This document shows positions 27,735 through 37,355 of a DNA stretch of 51,847 bases, piece by piece. Made by a program: the position numbers and the translations under genes. Source of the DNA: an uncultured Nitrospina sp. (GTDB lineage: Bacteria; Nitrospinota; Nitrospinia; Nitrospinales; VA-1); contig CALAGQ010000030.1 in the NCBI GenBank assembly GCA_937891765.1, positions 1-51,847 on the forward strand, read 5' to 3'. Position 1 is the stretch's first letter; each line of letters begins with the position of its first letter. The notes beneath the pieces were generated by a model, which saw only the letters and a list, made by a program, of their open reading frames with translations, ran no database searches and was not told the DNA's origin.

Positions 27735-28544
27735 GTGCCCAAAAAGGGAAACAAAAAAAATATTGCACTTGTTTCTGCTATTCTGCTGTTTTCCTTGGCG
27801 TTGATGACTTTGAACGTCAAACAGGAAAAAGGCACCGATTTTCTTGACTCTGTAGCTGGTTTCATTCTTTCCCCATTCCAGAATTTTTTTACCCAATCCA
27901 TCCAGTCTGTCTCCGATAGCATCAATCATTATTTTTTTCTTGTCGATGTGGCAAGAGAAAATGATCAGCTAAAGCTGGAAGTTCAGCGCCTCATAAGCGA
28001 AAAAAACCAACTCGTTGAACGACTCGCCAGCCAAAAGCGTCTAGCCAAACTCATGGCTTATGATGACGGTTGGGAGAAGAAAGCTGTGGTGGCTTCGGTC
28101 ATTGGCAAGGATGCCACCCAATGGTCAAAGGTGGTGGTTATCAATAAGGGGACGCAACACGGAATAAAGGATCACTTGGCCGTGGTTACCGATGCCGGTG
28201 TGATCGGGCAGGTCATTCATGCGGGTCCCAACACTTCGAAGGTGCTTTTGATTGTTGACGGCCGCAGCGCGGTGGATGCCCTGTTTCAAGATAACCGAAT
28301 ATCTGGAGTCGTTGTTGGCATGGGGGAAAATGAGTGCCAATTGAAATTTGTTCCCAACACCGCGGATGTCAAGGTGGGCGACTCGGTGCTTTCCTCAGGG
28401 CTGGGTGGAATTTTTCCGAAAGGCTTGATAATTGGAAAAGTCTCGCAGGTTTCTAAAAAGAAACAGGGCCTGTTTCAAGAAATCACTTTGACTCCCAGTT
28501 CAGACTTGTCGCGCCTGGAAGAGGTGCTTGTTCTTCTGTTTTAG
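27735..28544 (+). CDS. mreC: Rod-shape-determining protein MreC
   Basis: A 269-residue protein. A basic tail and one membrane helix (IALVSAILLFSLALMTLNV) come first. A periplasmic coiled coil follows at about residues 60-100 (ENDQLKLEVQRLISEKNQLV). The C-terminal two beta-barrel-like domains contain VINKGTQHGIKDHLAVV, GVIGQVIHAGPNTSKVLLI and VGDSVLSSGLGGIFPKGLII, which are typical MreC phrases. MreC links MreB filaments to PBP2/RodA in the elongasome. It starts at GTG 27735, with mreD 8 bp downstream. Confidence 0.94.
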   Translation: MPKKGNKKNIALVSAILLFSLALMTLNVKQEKGTDFLDSVAGFILSPFQNFFTQSIQSVSDSINHYFFLVDVARENDQLKLEVQRLISEKNQLVERLASQKRLAKLMAYDDGWEKKAVVASVIGKDATQWSKVVVINKGTQHGIKDHLAVVTDAGVIGQVIHAGPNTSKVLLIVDGRSAVDALFQDNRISGVVVGMGENECQLKFVPNTADVKVGDSVLSSGLGGIFPKGLIIGKVSQVSKKKQGLFQEITLTPSSDLSRLEEVLVLLF

Positions 28545-28552
28545 GTTTTTTT

Positions 28553-29071
28553 ATGTATTATTTTTCGCAGATACTGATTGCCATTTTTTTGTTTTCCGCC
28601 CAAACCACTTGGTTGGAACTTTTTTCCTTTGGCGGTGTCACGCCGGATCTGATTCTGGTATGGGTGGTGTATTGTGGAGTTCGATATTCCCGATCGAGTG
28701 CGATTGGAGGCGGGATTGCTCTGGGACTTGTCCAGGACAGCCTTTCAGGCGGATTGTTGGGAGTGAATACGCTCTCGAAAAGCCTGATCGCTTATTTTTT
28801 TTCCACGCTTAAGAATAAGTTTTATGTTGAGGGTATGGTGCCGATAGGGATATTCCTCATTGTGTCCTCAGTTTTTGATGGTCTGGTGTTTTATTTCTCC
28901 ATGGGAACTATCCTGAAGGGCGAGGTCGCTTCCAGCTTTTTATATCAGTCGTTACCCGTTTACAGTATTTATAATGCATTGATAGGCCCCTTTATGTTTG
29001 TGGTATTGGATAAAATTGATGGCTGGTTGCAACCAAAAATGTCCAATCCTTATATGGGGATGAGACGATGA
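28553..29071 (+). CDS. mreD: Rod-shape-determining protein MreD
   Basis: A 172-residue inner-membrane protein with five or six hydrophobic helices. It includes the family-like ARG/ASP-poor segment VTPDLILVWVVYCGVRYSRS and GIALGLVQDSLSGGLLGVN, where MreD proteins carry a conserved GxxxGLxxD pattern. It is a component of the elongasome with MreB and MreC. The 3' end overlaps mrdA by four bases (ATGA), indicating coupled translation. Identification rests on topology, position and this motif, as MreD is poorly conserved. Confidence 0.88.
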   Translation: MYYFSQILIAIFLFSAQTTWLELFSFGGVTPDLILVWVVYCGVRYSRSSAIGGGIALGLVQDSLSGGLLGVNTLSKSLIAYFFSTLKNKFYVEGMVPIGIFLIVSSVFDGLVFYFSMGTILKGEVASSFLYQSLPVYSIYNALIGPFMFVVLDKIDGWLQPKMSNPYMGMRR

Positions 29072-30927
29072 TTCTGTTCCGTTATGGCACCGAAACCAAT
29101 GATGTGATTAAAAAGAAGATACGTGTTTTTGCCATCCTTGCTGTGGTTGCATTCCTTTGCCTGTGGATGCGTATCTGGTATTTGCAGATTTTAAAATGGC
29201 AATACCTGACTGGGCTTTCAGAGAACAATCGGGTTCGAATGGTGACCCTGCCTGCAAGCAGGGGGACGATCAAGGATCGGAACGATAAGACTTTAGTCAG
29301 CATTCGCCCCGCTTTCAATTTGTATTTAACTCCTGAAGATGCTCGGGATCTAGATTCCTCTCTGGAAAAACTTTCTGCAAAAATTTCCTTTGACCGAGAA
29401 AAATTGAAAAAGGAAATAGCCCTGAGCAAATCCTTCAAGGAAGTTTTAATAAAGGGAGATATTTCTCGGGAAGAAGTGGCTTTTGTAGAAGAGAACAATA
29501 TGAGCCTTCCTGGAATACATATAAAGGCTGAGCCATTAAGAAATTATGTGTTCAATAATCTGGCATCACACACGCTGGGCTATCTGGGAGAGATCTCCAA
29601 GGCAAGCCTGAAAAGCCATGAAGACCTCAAGTATAGGCAGGGGGATTTTGTCGGGAAAAATGGCCTGGAAAATATTTATGAATCTATTTTGCGAGGCGAA
29701 AAGGGCTACAAGGAAGTTGAGGTGGATGTTTCTGGCAGGGAGCTTAAGGCATTACGCAAATTACCTCCAGAAAGTGGGAACAATCTGATTCTTACCTTGG
29801 ATGTGCGAATACAGCAGGAGCTGGAAAAATTAATGGTTGGGACTGTGGGCCAGAATATGAGTGGTTCCGTGGTGGTGATGAAGGTGCAGACGGGAGAGAT
29901 CATTGCAATTGCCAGCAATCCGTCCTTCGATCCCAATAAGTTTGCGGCGGGAATTTCTCCCGAGAACTGGAGCGCGTTGGTGACTGACGAGTGGCACCCG
30001 TTACAGAACAGGTCTATCAATGGCCAATATCCTCCTGGTTCTACCTACAAAATCGTGACAGCACTTGCCGGTCTCGAGGAAGGAGTGATTAAGCCTGATA
30101 CCTCCATCTTTTGTCCGGGCCATTTTCAGTTGGGGAGGGGCAAATATCGATGCTGGAAAAAATCTGGGCATGGTTCGGTGAATTTGCATGATGCGCTGGT
30201 GCAGTCGTGCGATGTTTATTTTTATACCATTGGGCATCGGCTGGGCATCGATACGCTTGCGAAATACGCAAAACGATTTGGGCTGGGCAGTTCCACCCAT
30301 CTAGGTTTGAGCCAAGAGAAAAAGGGACTGGTTCCTACTACCCGATGGAAACTGTTAAACAAAAAGGAGCCTTGGCAGCTGGGCGAAACCATCTCCGCAT
30401 CGATTGGTCAGGGTTTTAATCTGGTGACCCCAATACAGCAGGCGAGTTTGATGGCCGCTGTGGCTAATGGCGGAATTCTGCTCAAGCCTTATCTGGTAAA
30501 GCGTATTGAAGGGCCTGAAGGACAAACTCGGAAAGAATTTTTCCCGAATATAGTCGGCCAGTTGGGGGTGAACCCCGAGCATTTAGAGCAGGTCAGGAAA
30601 GCCCTGCGCGATGTGGTGAACGGCACAAAGGGAACAGGGAAAAAATCCCGTTTGAAAAATATAATTGTCTCTGGAAAAACCGGAACGGCTCAGGTTGTGC
30701 GGATGAAATCCAATGAGGAACTGGAGAAGGGTGAAGCCATACCTATCAGGTATCGGGATCACGCCTGGTTTGTAGCTTTTGCGCCCTATGAAAAACCTGA
30801 GATCGCTGTGGTCGTTATCATTGAACACGGAGGGCATGGCGGGACGACCGCCGCGCCCATTGCCGGGAAAATCTTCAAGAAGTACTTCAAGCTCTATCCG
30901 CCTGGGCCTTCTGCCCAACCTTTATAA
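29068..30927 (+). CDS. mrdA: Penicillin-binding protein 2 (elongasome transpeptidase)
   Basis: A 619-residue class B PBP. One membrane helix (IRVFAILAVVAFLCLWM) is followed by a pedestal domain with ASRGTIKDRNDKTL and by the transpeptidase domain. The nucleophile is S325 in PPGSTYKIV. VQSCDVYFYTIGHRLG holds the second (SxD/SxN) motif, and SGKTGTAQV is the KTG motif. It cross-links sidewall peptidoglycan with RodA, which is not next to it here: the operon ends after mrdA. It overlaps mreD by 4 bp and is followed by an inverted repeat at 30951-30993. Confidence 0.95.
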   Translation: MILFRYGTETNDVIKKKIRVFAILAVVAFLCLWMRIWYLQILKWQYLTGLSENNRVRMVTLPASRGTIKDRNDKTLVSIRPAFNLYLTPEDARDLDSSLEKLSAKISFDREKLKKEIALSKSFKEVLIKGDISREEVAFVEENNMSLPGIHIKAEPLRNYVFNNLASHTLGYLGEISKASLKSHEDLKYRQGDFVGKNGLENIYESILRGEKGYKEVEVDVSGRELKALRKLPPESGNNLILTLDVRIQQELEKLMVGTVGQNMSGSVVVMKVQTGEIIAIASNPSFDPNKFAAGISPENWSALVTDEWHPLQNRSINGQYPPGSTYKIVTALAGLEEGVIKPDTSIFCPGHFQLGRGKYRCWKKSGHGSVNLHDALVQSCDVYFYTIGHRLGIDTLAKYAKRFGLGSSTHLGLSQEKKGLVPTTRWKLLNKKEPWQLGETISASIGQGFNLVTPIQQASLMAAVANGGILLKPYLVKRIEGPEGQTRKEFFPNIVGQLGVNPEHLEQVRKALRDVVNGTKGTGKKSRLKNIIVSGKTGTAQVVRMKSNEELEKGEAIPIRYRDHAWFVAFAPYEKPEIAVVVIIEHGGHGGTTAAPIAGKIFKKYFKLYPPGPSAQPL

Positions 30928-30950
30928 TCATTGAGGAACTGTCACACCGA

Positions 30951-30993
30951 GCCTGTATTCAAGGCAGGTGGTTTTTTTTCCTTGAATATAGGC
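30951..30993 (+). terminator. Inverted repeat after mrdA, possible terminator
   Basis: GCCTGTATTCAAGG (30951-30964) and CCTTGAATATAGGC (30980-30993) are complementary over 14 bp with a single G-U pair. They are separated by 15 bases that include a run of T. It stands 24 bp after the mrdA stop. The T-run lies in the loop rather than after the stem, so it is not a textbook rho-independent terminator. Confidence 0.45.
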
Positions 30994-31085
30994 CTAAGGT
31001 TGTTTAATTTGTTTTCTTGCCGATACAAGTAAGGTGAGGTTGCTCCGATTCTGGCGGGTTGTGATTCATTAGAGGTTATTGGTCA

Positions 31086-31736
31086 GTGGCTATAAGAAAC
31101 GATGAAATCCCTTTTGTAATGGGGCAGAAAGTGACTGCTACCATCCGTGGTGAGGTCTTTGCCGTTTCTATCAGGGGATGGCTGAAGGGGCAATATGTGA
31201 TCACTGATTTGCCCAGGGTGGGGGTTGAAGCCTACCGGGTTGCTCCTCAAACCGGGGTGCAAATTCATTTCATTAAAGACGGGCTGTTTGTCAACTTCAA
31301 GTCTTCCTCCAGTTATGCTCTGGCTCAGGCGATTTCACTTTTGGTCATTGAATATCCTCGCACTTTTGATATGCATAACCTTAGAAAGTTCGAACGTTTT
31401 AAAGCTAATATTCCCGTTACGTTTTTCTATGAAGAGGGTGATCAAAAGTTTGAAGATTCTGGGCTTATAAGAGATGTCAGTTCAGGAGGGGCATTGATCA
31501 GTCACAGCAAGCAAGTGACCAAAAAAAACCTGGTATGTGTCACTGCAGAGCTTCCTGCTGGCGGGAGCTTCAAACTACAAAAAGCGGATGTGAAAAACTT
31601 AAGGAAGAACCTGAAAAGTGACTCGGCTCCTTATGTAACCGGAGTTAAATGGAACGGTCTTCTCCCTGAGTCGGAAGACGCGATCGCCAAGTTCGTTGCC
31701 TTAAGATCTAAGGACCACAGGGAAATCTCAAGATAA
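31086..31736 (+). CDS. YcgR-like PilZ-domain protein (c-di-GMP receptor)
   Basis: A 216-residue cytoplasmic protein. Residues 8-90 resemble the YcgR N-terminal beta domain (QKVTATIRGEVFAVSIRGWL). The PilZ domain spans about 98-205. Its c-di-GMP motifs are complete: R100 and R104 in NLRKFERF (RxxxR), and D130/S132/G135 in RDVSSGGALI (DxSxxG). YcgR-type proteins brake flagella or adjust surface behaviour when c-di-GMP rises, but no motility gene is nearby, so the target is unknown. The start is GTG 31086. It ends only 4 bp before the convergent uvrB stop. Confidence 0.88.
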   Translation: MAIRNDEIPFVMGQKVTATIRGEVFAVSIRGWLKGQYVITDLPRVGVEAYRVAPQTGVQIHFIKDGLFVNFKSSSSYALAQAISLLVIEYPRTFDMHNLRKFERFKANIPVTFFYEEGDQKFEDSGLIRDVSSGGALISHSKQVTKKNLVCVTAELPAGGSFKLQKADVKNLRKNLKSDSAPYVTGVKWNGLLPESEDAIAKFVALRSKDHREISR

Positions 31737-31740
31737 TATT

Positions 31741-33732
31741 TTATAGAATAATCTCCAGATCCTTTTCCCGTAAGCGTTTAATTCGATCCCGGAGTTCGGC
31801 GGCTTTTTCAAACTCCAGATCTTTTGCCACAGAGAGCATCTGCTTTTCCAGTTCTGCTATCAACTGCAGAACCGATTTTCCTGATTCATAGGTTTCCTCC
31901 TCTTCCATTACTTCCAACTCAAGCTCTGATCTCGCCGAATATTCCATGGAGACTTCAATGGCTCTTTGAATGGAGCGCGGGGTTATGTTGTGCTCTTGGT
32001 TGTAAGCAAGCTGGATTTCCCTTCTTCGACTCATTTCATCGATGGCGGCTTGCATGGATTTGGTCATCCGGTCAGCATAAAAAATAACTTTTCCTGAAAT
32101 GTTTCTTGCGGCTCTTCCAGAGGTCTGGATCAGGGACGTGGTGGACCGCAAAAAACCTTCTTTGTCCGCATCCAGAATAGCCACTAAAGAAACCTCGGGA
32201 ATATCTAGTCCCTCCCGCAGTAAATTGATACCTATCAGCGCGTCGAATTCGCCGAGGCGGAGTTCCCGGATGATCTGGGTTCGTTCCAGAGTTACAATAT
32301 CGGAATGCAGGTATTTGACCTTCAACCCGAGCTCGGCATAATGTTCCGCCAGATCTTCAGAAAATCTTTTGGTCAACGTCGTGACCAAACAGCGCTGATT
32401 TTTTTCTGCCCGGGTACGAATCTGGTTGTATAAATCGTCCACTTGGCTGCCCACAGGTTTGATCTCAATTTCCGGGTCGACCAGACCCGTTGGTCTCGCG
32501 ATCAGTTCCACCGGTTGATTTCCGGATTTTTCCAGTTCATAAGAACTCGGGGTGGCGGAAACGTAAATCACGTTGCGGACATGTTGGTCAAATTCCTCAA
32601 ACCTCAGGGGCCGGTTGTCAAAGGCTGAGGGCAGGCGAAAGCCGTAGCGGATCAGAGTCTCTTTACGGGAGCGATCGCCCTTGTACATGCCTTGTAGTTG
32701 CGGCAGGCTAACGTGGCTCTCATCAATAATAAAAAGCGAATCTTCGGGAAAATAATCCAGCAAAGTTGGTGGCGGCTCGTCCGCAGGTCTGTCCATGAGG
32801 TGGCGCGAATAGTTTTCGATGCCCTGGCAGTAACCGACTTCCTTGATCATCTCCAGGTCAAACATGGTTCTCTGGTCAATTCTCTGCGCTTCGATAAGAA
32901 GATTCTGACTTTCAAAATAGGCCACCCGTTCAATCAATTCTTCGCGGATATTTCCCATGGCCTTTTCCAGCAGTTCTTTCGGTGTCGCATAATGGCTGGC
33001 TGGATAAATGGCGATGCGGTCCAACTCCCGGATTGTTTGCCGGGTGAGTGGATCAAAAGCGGAAATCCGATCTATCTGGTCGCCGAAAAATTCGACCCGC
33101 AGGGCTTCGTTTCTTTCGTAAACAGGCAGGATTTCCAGAACATCTCCCCGCACCCGAAAGGTGCCGCGCTGAAAATCCACATCGTTTCTTTTATATTGGA
33201 TTTCTACGAGTTTCTGCAGGGCCTGATCCCTCTCGAGGGTTTTGCCTTTTTCCAAAAACAGCAGCATGCCGTGGTAGGCTTCCGGCGAACCTAGACCATA
33301 AATGCAGGAAACACTGGCAACGATGATGACATCCCGCCGTTCAAACAAGGCATGGGTAGCTGCGTGCCGCATTTTATCAATCTCGTCATTGATGGAGGCG
33401 TCTTTTTCAATGTAGGTATCGGTTTGAGCGAGATAGGCTTCGGGCTGATAATAATCGTAATAGCTGACAAAATATCCCACCGCGTTATCCGGGAAAAATG
33501 TTTTGAACTCATTGTAAAGTTGAGCCGCAAGGGTTTTATTATGGGCGAGCACCAGAGTCGGTTTTTGCACCCGTTCGATGACATTGGCAATGGTGTAGGT
33601 TTTTCCAGATCCTGTTACCCCGAGAAGGGTCTGCGAGCTTGGGTTGGAATCCAGACCCTGCACCAGTTTTTCTATAGCCTGGGGCTGGTCGCCGGCGGGC
33701 TTGTAGTGGGATTGAAGTTTAAAAGGCTGCAT
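31741..33732 (-). CDS. uvrB: Excinuclease ABC subunit B
   Basis: A 663-residue DNA-repair helicase of normal length, which verifies damage delivered by UvrA and loads UvrC. Walker A is [15 protein letters not shown]. The beta-hairpin region [20 protein letters not shown] clamps DNA strands. [14 protein letters not shown] is the DEAD-like box, [20 protein letters not shown] and QTSGRAARN are helicase motifs V/VI, and the C-terminal UVR motif ([18 protein letters not shown]) binds UvrC. The start is ATG 33732. It is a single gene convergent with the PilZ gene. I see no obvious LexA box upstream. Confidence 0.97.
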   Translation of the reverse strand: MQPFKLQSHYKPAGDQPQAIEKLVQGLDSNPSSQTLLGVTGSGKTYTIANVIERVQKPTLVLAHNKTLAAQLYNEFKTFFPDNAVGYFVSYYDYYQPEAYLAQTDTYIEKDASINDEIDKMRHAATHALFERRDVIIVASVSCIYGLGSPEAYHGMLLFLEKGKTLERDQALQKLVEIQYKRNDVDFQRGTFRVRGDVLEILPVYERNEALRVEFFGDQIDRISAFDPLTRQTIRELDRIAIYPASHYATPKELLEKAMGNIREELIERVAYFESQNLLIEAQRIDQRTMFDLEMIKEVGYCQGIENYSRHLMDRPADEPPPTLLDYFPEDSLFIIDESHVSLPQLQGMYKGDRSRKETLIRYGFRLPSAFDNRPLRFEEFDQHVRNVIYVSATPSSYELEKSGNQPVELIARPTGLVDPEIEIKPVGSQVDDLYNQIRTRAEKNQRCLVTTLTKRFSEDLAEHYAELGLKVKYLHSDIVTLERTQIIRELRLGEFDALIGINLLREGLDIPEVSLVAILDADKEGFLRSTTSLIQTSGRAARNISGKVIFYADRMTKSMQAAIDEMSRRREIQLAYNQEHNITPRSIQRAIEVSMEYSARSELELEVMEEEETYESGKSVLQLIAELEKQMLSVAKDLEFEKAAELRDRIKRLREKDLEIIL

Positions 33733-33895
33733 GGAAAAGACCGATTCAATACTAAAGGGGTTTATGTTAAATTAGGGGTCTCGTGATGGTTATCCTGTCG
33801 ACGGATGCAATCCTCCTCATTTTAACTCAATTATTTTATTTCCGCTTGTTTGGCGGTTTGATTTTTAGACCCTCTGCTGTTCAGGAAAGGATACT

Positions 33896-35080
33896 GTGGA
33901 AGAAGATATCATTAAAATTGTTCGTCTCGGTGAATCGGAAGTGACCTTGATGGGCACGGCCCATGTTTCCCAGCTGAGCGTGGATATGGTCGAGGAACAT
34001 ATTCAGAACGGCGACTACGACTGTGTCGCGGTAGAATTGTGTCCTCCGCGTCTGGAAAACCTCACCAACCAGACCTGGTGGAAGAATCTCGACATCTATC
34101 AGGTTTTCCGCAAAAAGAAAGCCGGACTCCTGCTTATAAACCTTGCTTTGACCGCCTATCAAAAACGTCTGGCCGAACGGATTGGCGTTGAAGCTGGTCA
34201 GGAAATGATTCGAGCCGTTCAACTGGCGCATGAGAAAAATATCAGGCTGGAAGTCATCGACCGCAATATATCGACCACGCTGCACCGGTTGGTCACTGAA
34301 GTGTCGTTCTGGCAAAAACTTAAAATCATAGGGGGAATGATTGCGGGAGTGTTTGTCGGGGAAGAGATTAGCGAAGAGCAGATTGAAGATCTCAAGCAGG
34401 GAGATTTATTGCATTCGGTGGTGAGCGAATTTGGTGAAGAGTTGCCGGAGATCAAGAGGGTTCTGATCGATGAGAGGGATCAGTATATGGTAGGGCGCTT
34501 GGCGCAGATTGCTCATGAGCCGGATGCCCCCAAAAGAATTCTGGCACTGGTCGGTGCCGGACATTTAATCGGCATGCTCCCAGCCATGGAGTCTCCGCCT
34601 GATTTAGCTCATCTGGAAATGCTGGATCAAAAACCGCCTCCAAGCCGGGTCGGCTATTTTATAGGTTGGGGCATCTGCGTGTTTATCCTGGCAATGTTTG
34701 CGGTTGGTTTTCGTCAGTCTCCCGAACTGGGAGAGCAATTGGTGATGACCTGGATTTTATTCAACGGGGGTTTCTGCGCGCTTGGAACCTTGATCGCCCT
34801 AGGGCATCCTGTCTCTATCATCGCCGGTTTTTTTGCCGCACCTCTGACATCCTTGAACCCTACTATTGGTGCGGGAATGGTTGTGGGACTGGTGGAATCG
34901 TATATGCGTAAACCTAAAGTGAGTGACTTTGAAACCCTGCGCGAAGATATTGCCATTTATTCCATGTGGTGGAAAAACCGCGTTGCCCGGCTATTTCTGA
35001 TTTTCTTTTTTTCCAGTCTGGGTTCCATGATAGGCACCTATACCGCCGGCGCTTCCATTGTGACCCAGATTCTCGGTTGA
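33896..35080 (+). CDS. TraB/PrgY family membrane protein
   Basis: A 394-residue protein. The N-terminal TraB domain has VTLMGTAHVSQLSVDMVEEH, YDCVAVELCPPRLENL and LALVGAGHLIGMLP, with the GxxH and E residues typical of the Tiki/TraB/EreA-like fold. These are thought to be metallopeptidase-like. The C-terminal third holds about four membrane helices (FIGWGICVFILAMFAVGF, WILFNGGFCALGTLIALGH, IAGFFAAPLTSLNPTIGAG, LFLIFFFSSLGSMIGTYT). Gram-positive PrgY/TraB dampens pheromone signalling, but the role in Gram-negative bacteria is unknown. It starts at GTG 33896 after AGGAAAGG. The dehydrogenase gene begins 3 bp after the stop. Confidence 0.82.
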   Translation: MEEDIIKIVRLGESEVTLMGTAHVSQLSVDMVEEHIQNGDYDCVAVELCPPRLENLTNQTWWKNLDIYQVFRKKKAGLLLINLALTAYQKRLAERIGVEAGQEMIRAVQLAHEKNIRLEVIDRNISTTLHRLVTEVSFWQKLKIIGGMIAGVFVGEEISEEQIEDLKQGDLLHSVVSEFGEELPEIKRVLIDERDQYMVGRLAQIAHEPDAPKRILALVGAGHLIGMLPAMESPPDLAHLEMLDQKPPPSRVGYFIGWGICVFILAMFAVGFRQSPELGEQLVMTWILFNGGFCALGTLIALGHPVSIIAGFFAAPLTSLNPTIGAGMVVGLVESYMRKPKVSDFETLREDIAIYSMWWKNRVARLFLIFFFSSLGSMIGTYTAGASIVTQILG

Positions 35081-35083
35081 ACA

Positions 35084-36016
35084 ATGAATGCTCCAAGAGT
35101 AGCGGTCACCCCTCCGGCCTTTTGCAAATCCCCTGCACTGCGAACCGAATTATCGCGGCACTTTCCTAATGCTGTCTTTAACGAAAAAGACAGATACCTT
35201 TCAACACCTGAACTGATCGATTTTCTGGCGGATGCCGATGTCGCTTTAATAGGAAGAGATATCGTCAATGCCGAACTGATTCGTTCCCTGCCTAAACTGA
35301 GAATGATTGCGAAATATGGAGTGGGACTGGACAACCTGGATCAGGAGGCGTTGAGCCGTGCCAACATCGAATTCCGCGCGACCTCCGGCACCAACAGGAG
35401 GTCTGTGGCAGAGCTGACATTGGGGTTCATGATCGGGCTCTGTCATAATATGTCAGTCGGTTCAGAAGAATTAAAAAGAGGAATCTGGCAACGGGATGGC
35501 GGACAGGAACTCAGCGGAAAAACAGTAGGCGTTATTGGCTGTGGCAAAGTCGGGCAGGAACTGATCCGTCTGCTACAGCCGTTTCAATGCCAGGTCAAGG
35601 TGCGGGATATTGCAGACCGTAGTGAATTTTGTCGCCAGGTCGGCGCTGTGGAAACGGGGTTCGATGAACTTATTAGAGAGGCTGATATAGTGAGCCTGCA
35701 TGTACCATTGACCGGGGACACTGAAAACCTGATCGACAAAGCGGTGTTCGCAAAAATGAAGTCCTCGGCGTTTCTGGTCAATACCAGTAGAGGTCGGGTG
35801 GTTCATCAGGGGGACCTGCATAAGGCCTTGGTATCTGGAGAAATTGCCGGTGCGGGATTGGATGTGTTTTACGAAGAACCCCCAGCAGATACCGAATTCC
35901 TTCAGCTTGCCAATTTGATGGTGACTCCACATATTGGTGGCAACGCCAAAGAAGCGGTTGCGGCGATGGGTAAGGCGGCCATTCAGAACCTTGTTGAATA
36001 TTTTGCTTTGAAATGA
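35084..36016 (+). CDS. D-2-hydroxyacid dehydrogenase (phosphoglycerate dehydrogenase-like)
   Basis: A 310-residue NAD-dependent enzyme. Substrate-domain segments are KYGVGLDNLDQEAL and NRRSVAELTLGFMIGL. The nucleotide site is VGVIGCGKVGQELI. The catalytic triad is the Arg in LVNTSRGRVVH, the Glu in DVFYEEPP and the His in VTPHIGGNA. It lacks the ACT and intervening domains of long SerA, so it could be a short 3-phosphoglycerate dehydrogenase or another hydroxyacid dehydrogenase. It sits between the TraB-family gene (3 bp) and a TPMT-like methyltransferase (4-bp overlap), a likely operon without an obvious shared theme. Confidence 0.85.
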   Translation: MNAPRVAVTPPAFCKSPALRTELSRHFPNAVFNEKDRYLSTPELIDFLADADVALIGRDIVNAELIRSLPKLRMIAKYGVGLDNLDQEALSRANIEFRATSGTNRRSVAELTLGFMIGLCHNMSVGSEELKRGIWQRDGGQELSGKTVGVIGCGKVGQELIRLLQPFQCQVKVRDIADRSEFCRQVGAVETGFDELIREADIVSLHVPLTGDTENLIDKAVFAKMKSSAFLVNTSRGRVVHQGDLHKALVSGEIAGAGLDVFYEEPPADTEFLQLANLMVTPHIGGNAKEAVAAMGKAAIQNLVEYFALK

Positions 36017-36615
36017 GTGAGAAAGAATACAGCCAGGAAGACTGGCAAGGCCACTATGACTCCAATGATATGGGCTGGGATCTGGGCGAGGTGGCTCCTC
36101 CTTTCGTCAAGTTGTGGCAAGAAGAAAAACTACCTGTGGGCAAAGTGCTGGTTCCTGGATGTGGAAGAGGGTATGAAGTGGTTTTCCTGGCGGAAAATGG
36201 ATTTGAAGTGACGGCCATTGATTTTTCTGAGGGAGCCATCACTCATTTAGAAAACGCCCTGAAAGAGCGCAACCTGAAGGGCCGGGTTTTGCATCAGGAT
36301 TTTTTCAGTATGGATGATTCTCATGACGGCGTTTATGACCTGGTGCTTGAGCAAACATTTTTTTGCGCCATTGCTCCCCGCCAACGGCAGGATTATGTCC
36401 TCAACGTTGCAAGAATATTAAAGCCAGGGGGAATGCTGGTGGGATTGTTTTATCACACGGATAAGGAAGGCGGCCCTCCCTACAACACCACCCGTCAAGA
36501 TATTGAAAGTAACTTTTCAAAAAATTTTGAGATTCAGCAACTCGATAAAACATCCTTGTCTGCCGAACAGAGAAAAGACAAAGAATGGCTGGGTATTTTG
36601 AAAAAGAAAGATTAA
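36013..36615 (+). CDS. Thiopurine S-methyltransferase-like (TPMT family) methyltransferase
   Basis: A 200-residue SAM-dependent enzyme. WDLGEVAPPFVKLW at the N-terminus and motif I VLVPGCGRGYEVVFLAENGF are typical of the TPMT family, followed by VTAIDFSEGAI, YDLVLEQTFFCAIAPRQR and LKPGGMLVGLFY. Bacterial members methylate thiols, selenium/tellurium compounds or halides. The actual acceptor here is unknown. ATG 36013 overlaps the dehydrogenase stop (ATGA). Its TAA stop overlaps the stop of the convergent SRAP gene by 4 bp. Confidence 0.85.
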   Translation: MSEKEYSQEDWQGHYDSNDMGWDLGEVAPPFVKLWQEEKLPVGKVLVPGCGRGYEVVFLAENGFEVTAIDFSEGAITHLENALKERNLKGRVLHQDFFSMDDSHDGVYDLVLEQTFFCAIAPRQRQDYVLNVARILKPGGMLVGLFYHTDKEGGPPYNTTRQDIESNFSKNFEIQQLDKTSLSAEQRKDKEWLGILKKKD

Positions 36616-37262
36616 ATGTTTTGCAAGATTTCGGGGTGGTTGTTTTTCGGTGAATTGACTTCTTTCGATACCGGGTGAAAGTCGAATTCCTCAGAGGGGA
36701 AGGTGGTCAAAAAGTTCCGCACGGCAGCAAAGTCGGAGTCGGGTGCAAGCCATGTTTTGTATTGCTCGGGAGGTAAGATGACCGGCATGCGCGCGTGAAT
36801 CGGACTTAGCTTTTGGTTGGCCTCGGTGGTCAGAATGGTATAGGTGTGCAAATTCTTTCCTTCAGGACTGTTCCAGGTGGACCAAAGTCCGGCAAAGGCG
36901 AAGAGAGCTTGATCTCGTAAAAATATATAGCAAGGCTGTTTTTCAGTTCCCTGCCACTCCAGAAAACCATCCGCAGGAATCAGGCAGCGTTGACTTTTTA
37001 GCGAATTTTTAAAACTGGATTTTTCGTGTGCGGTTTCTGATCGGGCGTTGATGAACTTCTTTTTTTCATCCTTTGCCCAGGGTGGCACCAGACCCCATTT
37101 CATCGTGCCCAATTTTCTTTGCCCCGAATGCTCGATGACGACAGGAGACATCTGGCTGGGGGCGATATTGTAGCTCGGACGATATTCCAATTTGGTATGG
37201 AGAGGGCCAAAATGCGACTCGATAGCCTTCAAGGGTTTTGCCAGAGTGTATCGTCCGCACAT
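36612..37262 (-). CDS. SRAP/HMCES-YedK family abasic-site processing protein
   Basis: A 216-residue protein. The family covalently traps abasic sites in single-stranded DNA through Cys2. All key residues are visible: MCGRYTLA with Cys2, FINARSETA with the Asn, IPADGFLEWQ with the Glu, and SPIHARMPVIL with the catalytic His. The length is normal. It overlaps the TPMT-like gene tail to tail by 4 bp and is divergent from the M24 peptidase. With uvrB nearby it adds to a small DNA-repair content, though the two are not in one operon. Confidence 0.93.
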   Translation of the reverse strand: MCGRYTLAKPLKAIESHFGPLHTKLEYRPSYNIAPSQMSPVVIEHSGQRKLGTMKWGLVPPWAKDEKKKFINARSETAHEKSSFKNSLKSQRCLIPADGFLEWQGTEKQPCYIFLRDQALFAFAGLWSTWNSPEGKNLHTYTILTTEANQKLSPIHARMPVILPPEQYKTWLAPDSDFAAVRNFLTTFPSEEFDFHPVSKEVNSPKNNHPEILQNI

Positions 37263-37285
37263 AAGGGGTTTGATCTTTAATGGGT

Positions 37286-37314
37286 TTGGGCCATGATCAG
37301 GCTTATAGTATTAT
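37286..37314 (+). promoter_or_regulatory. Possible promoter for the M24 peptidase gene
   Basis: TTGGGC (37286-37291) and TATTAT (37309-37314) are 17 bp apart in the 93-bp gap between divergent genes. The -10 box lies within an imperfect 14-bp palindrome (AGTATTATTATACT, 37307-37320) that could be an operator. Confidence 0.4.
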
Positions 37315-37355
37315 TATACTTTGAAATACAAAACAGGATTTAAAAAATAAAACCT

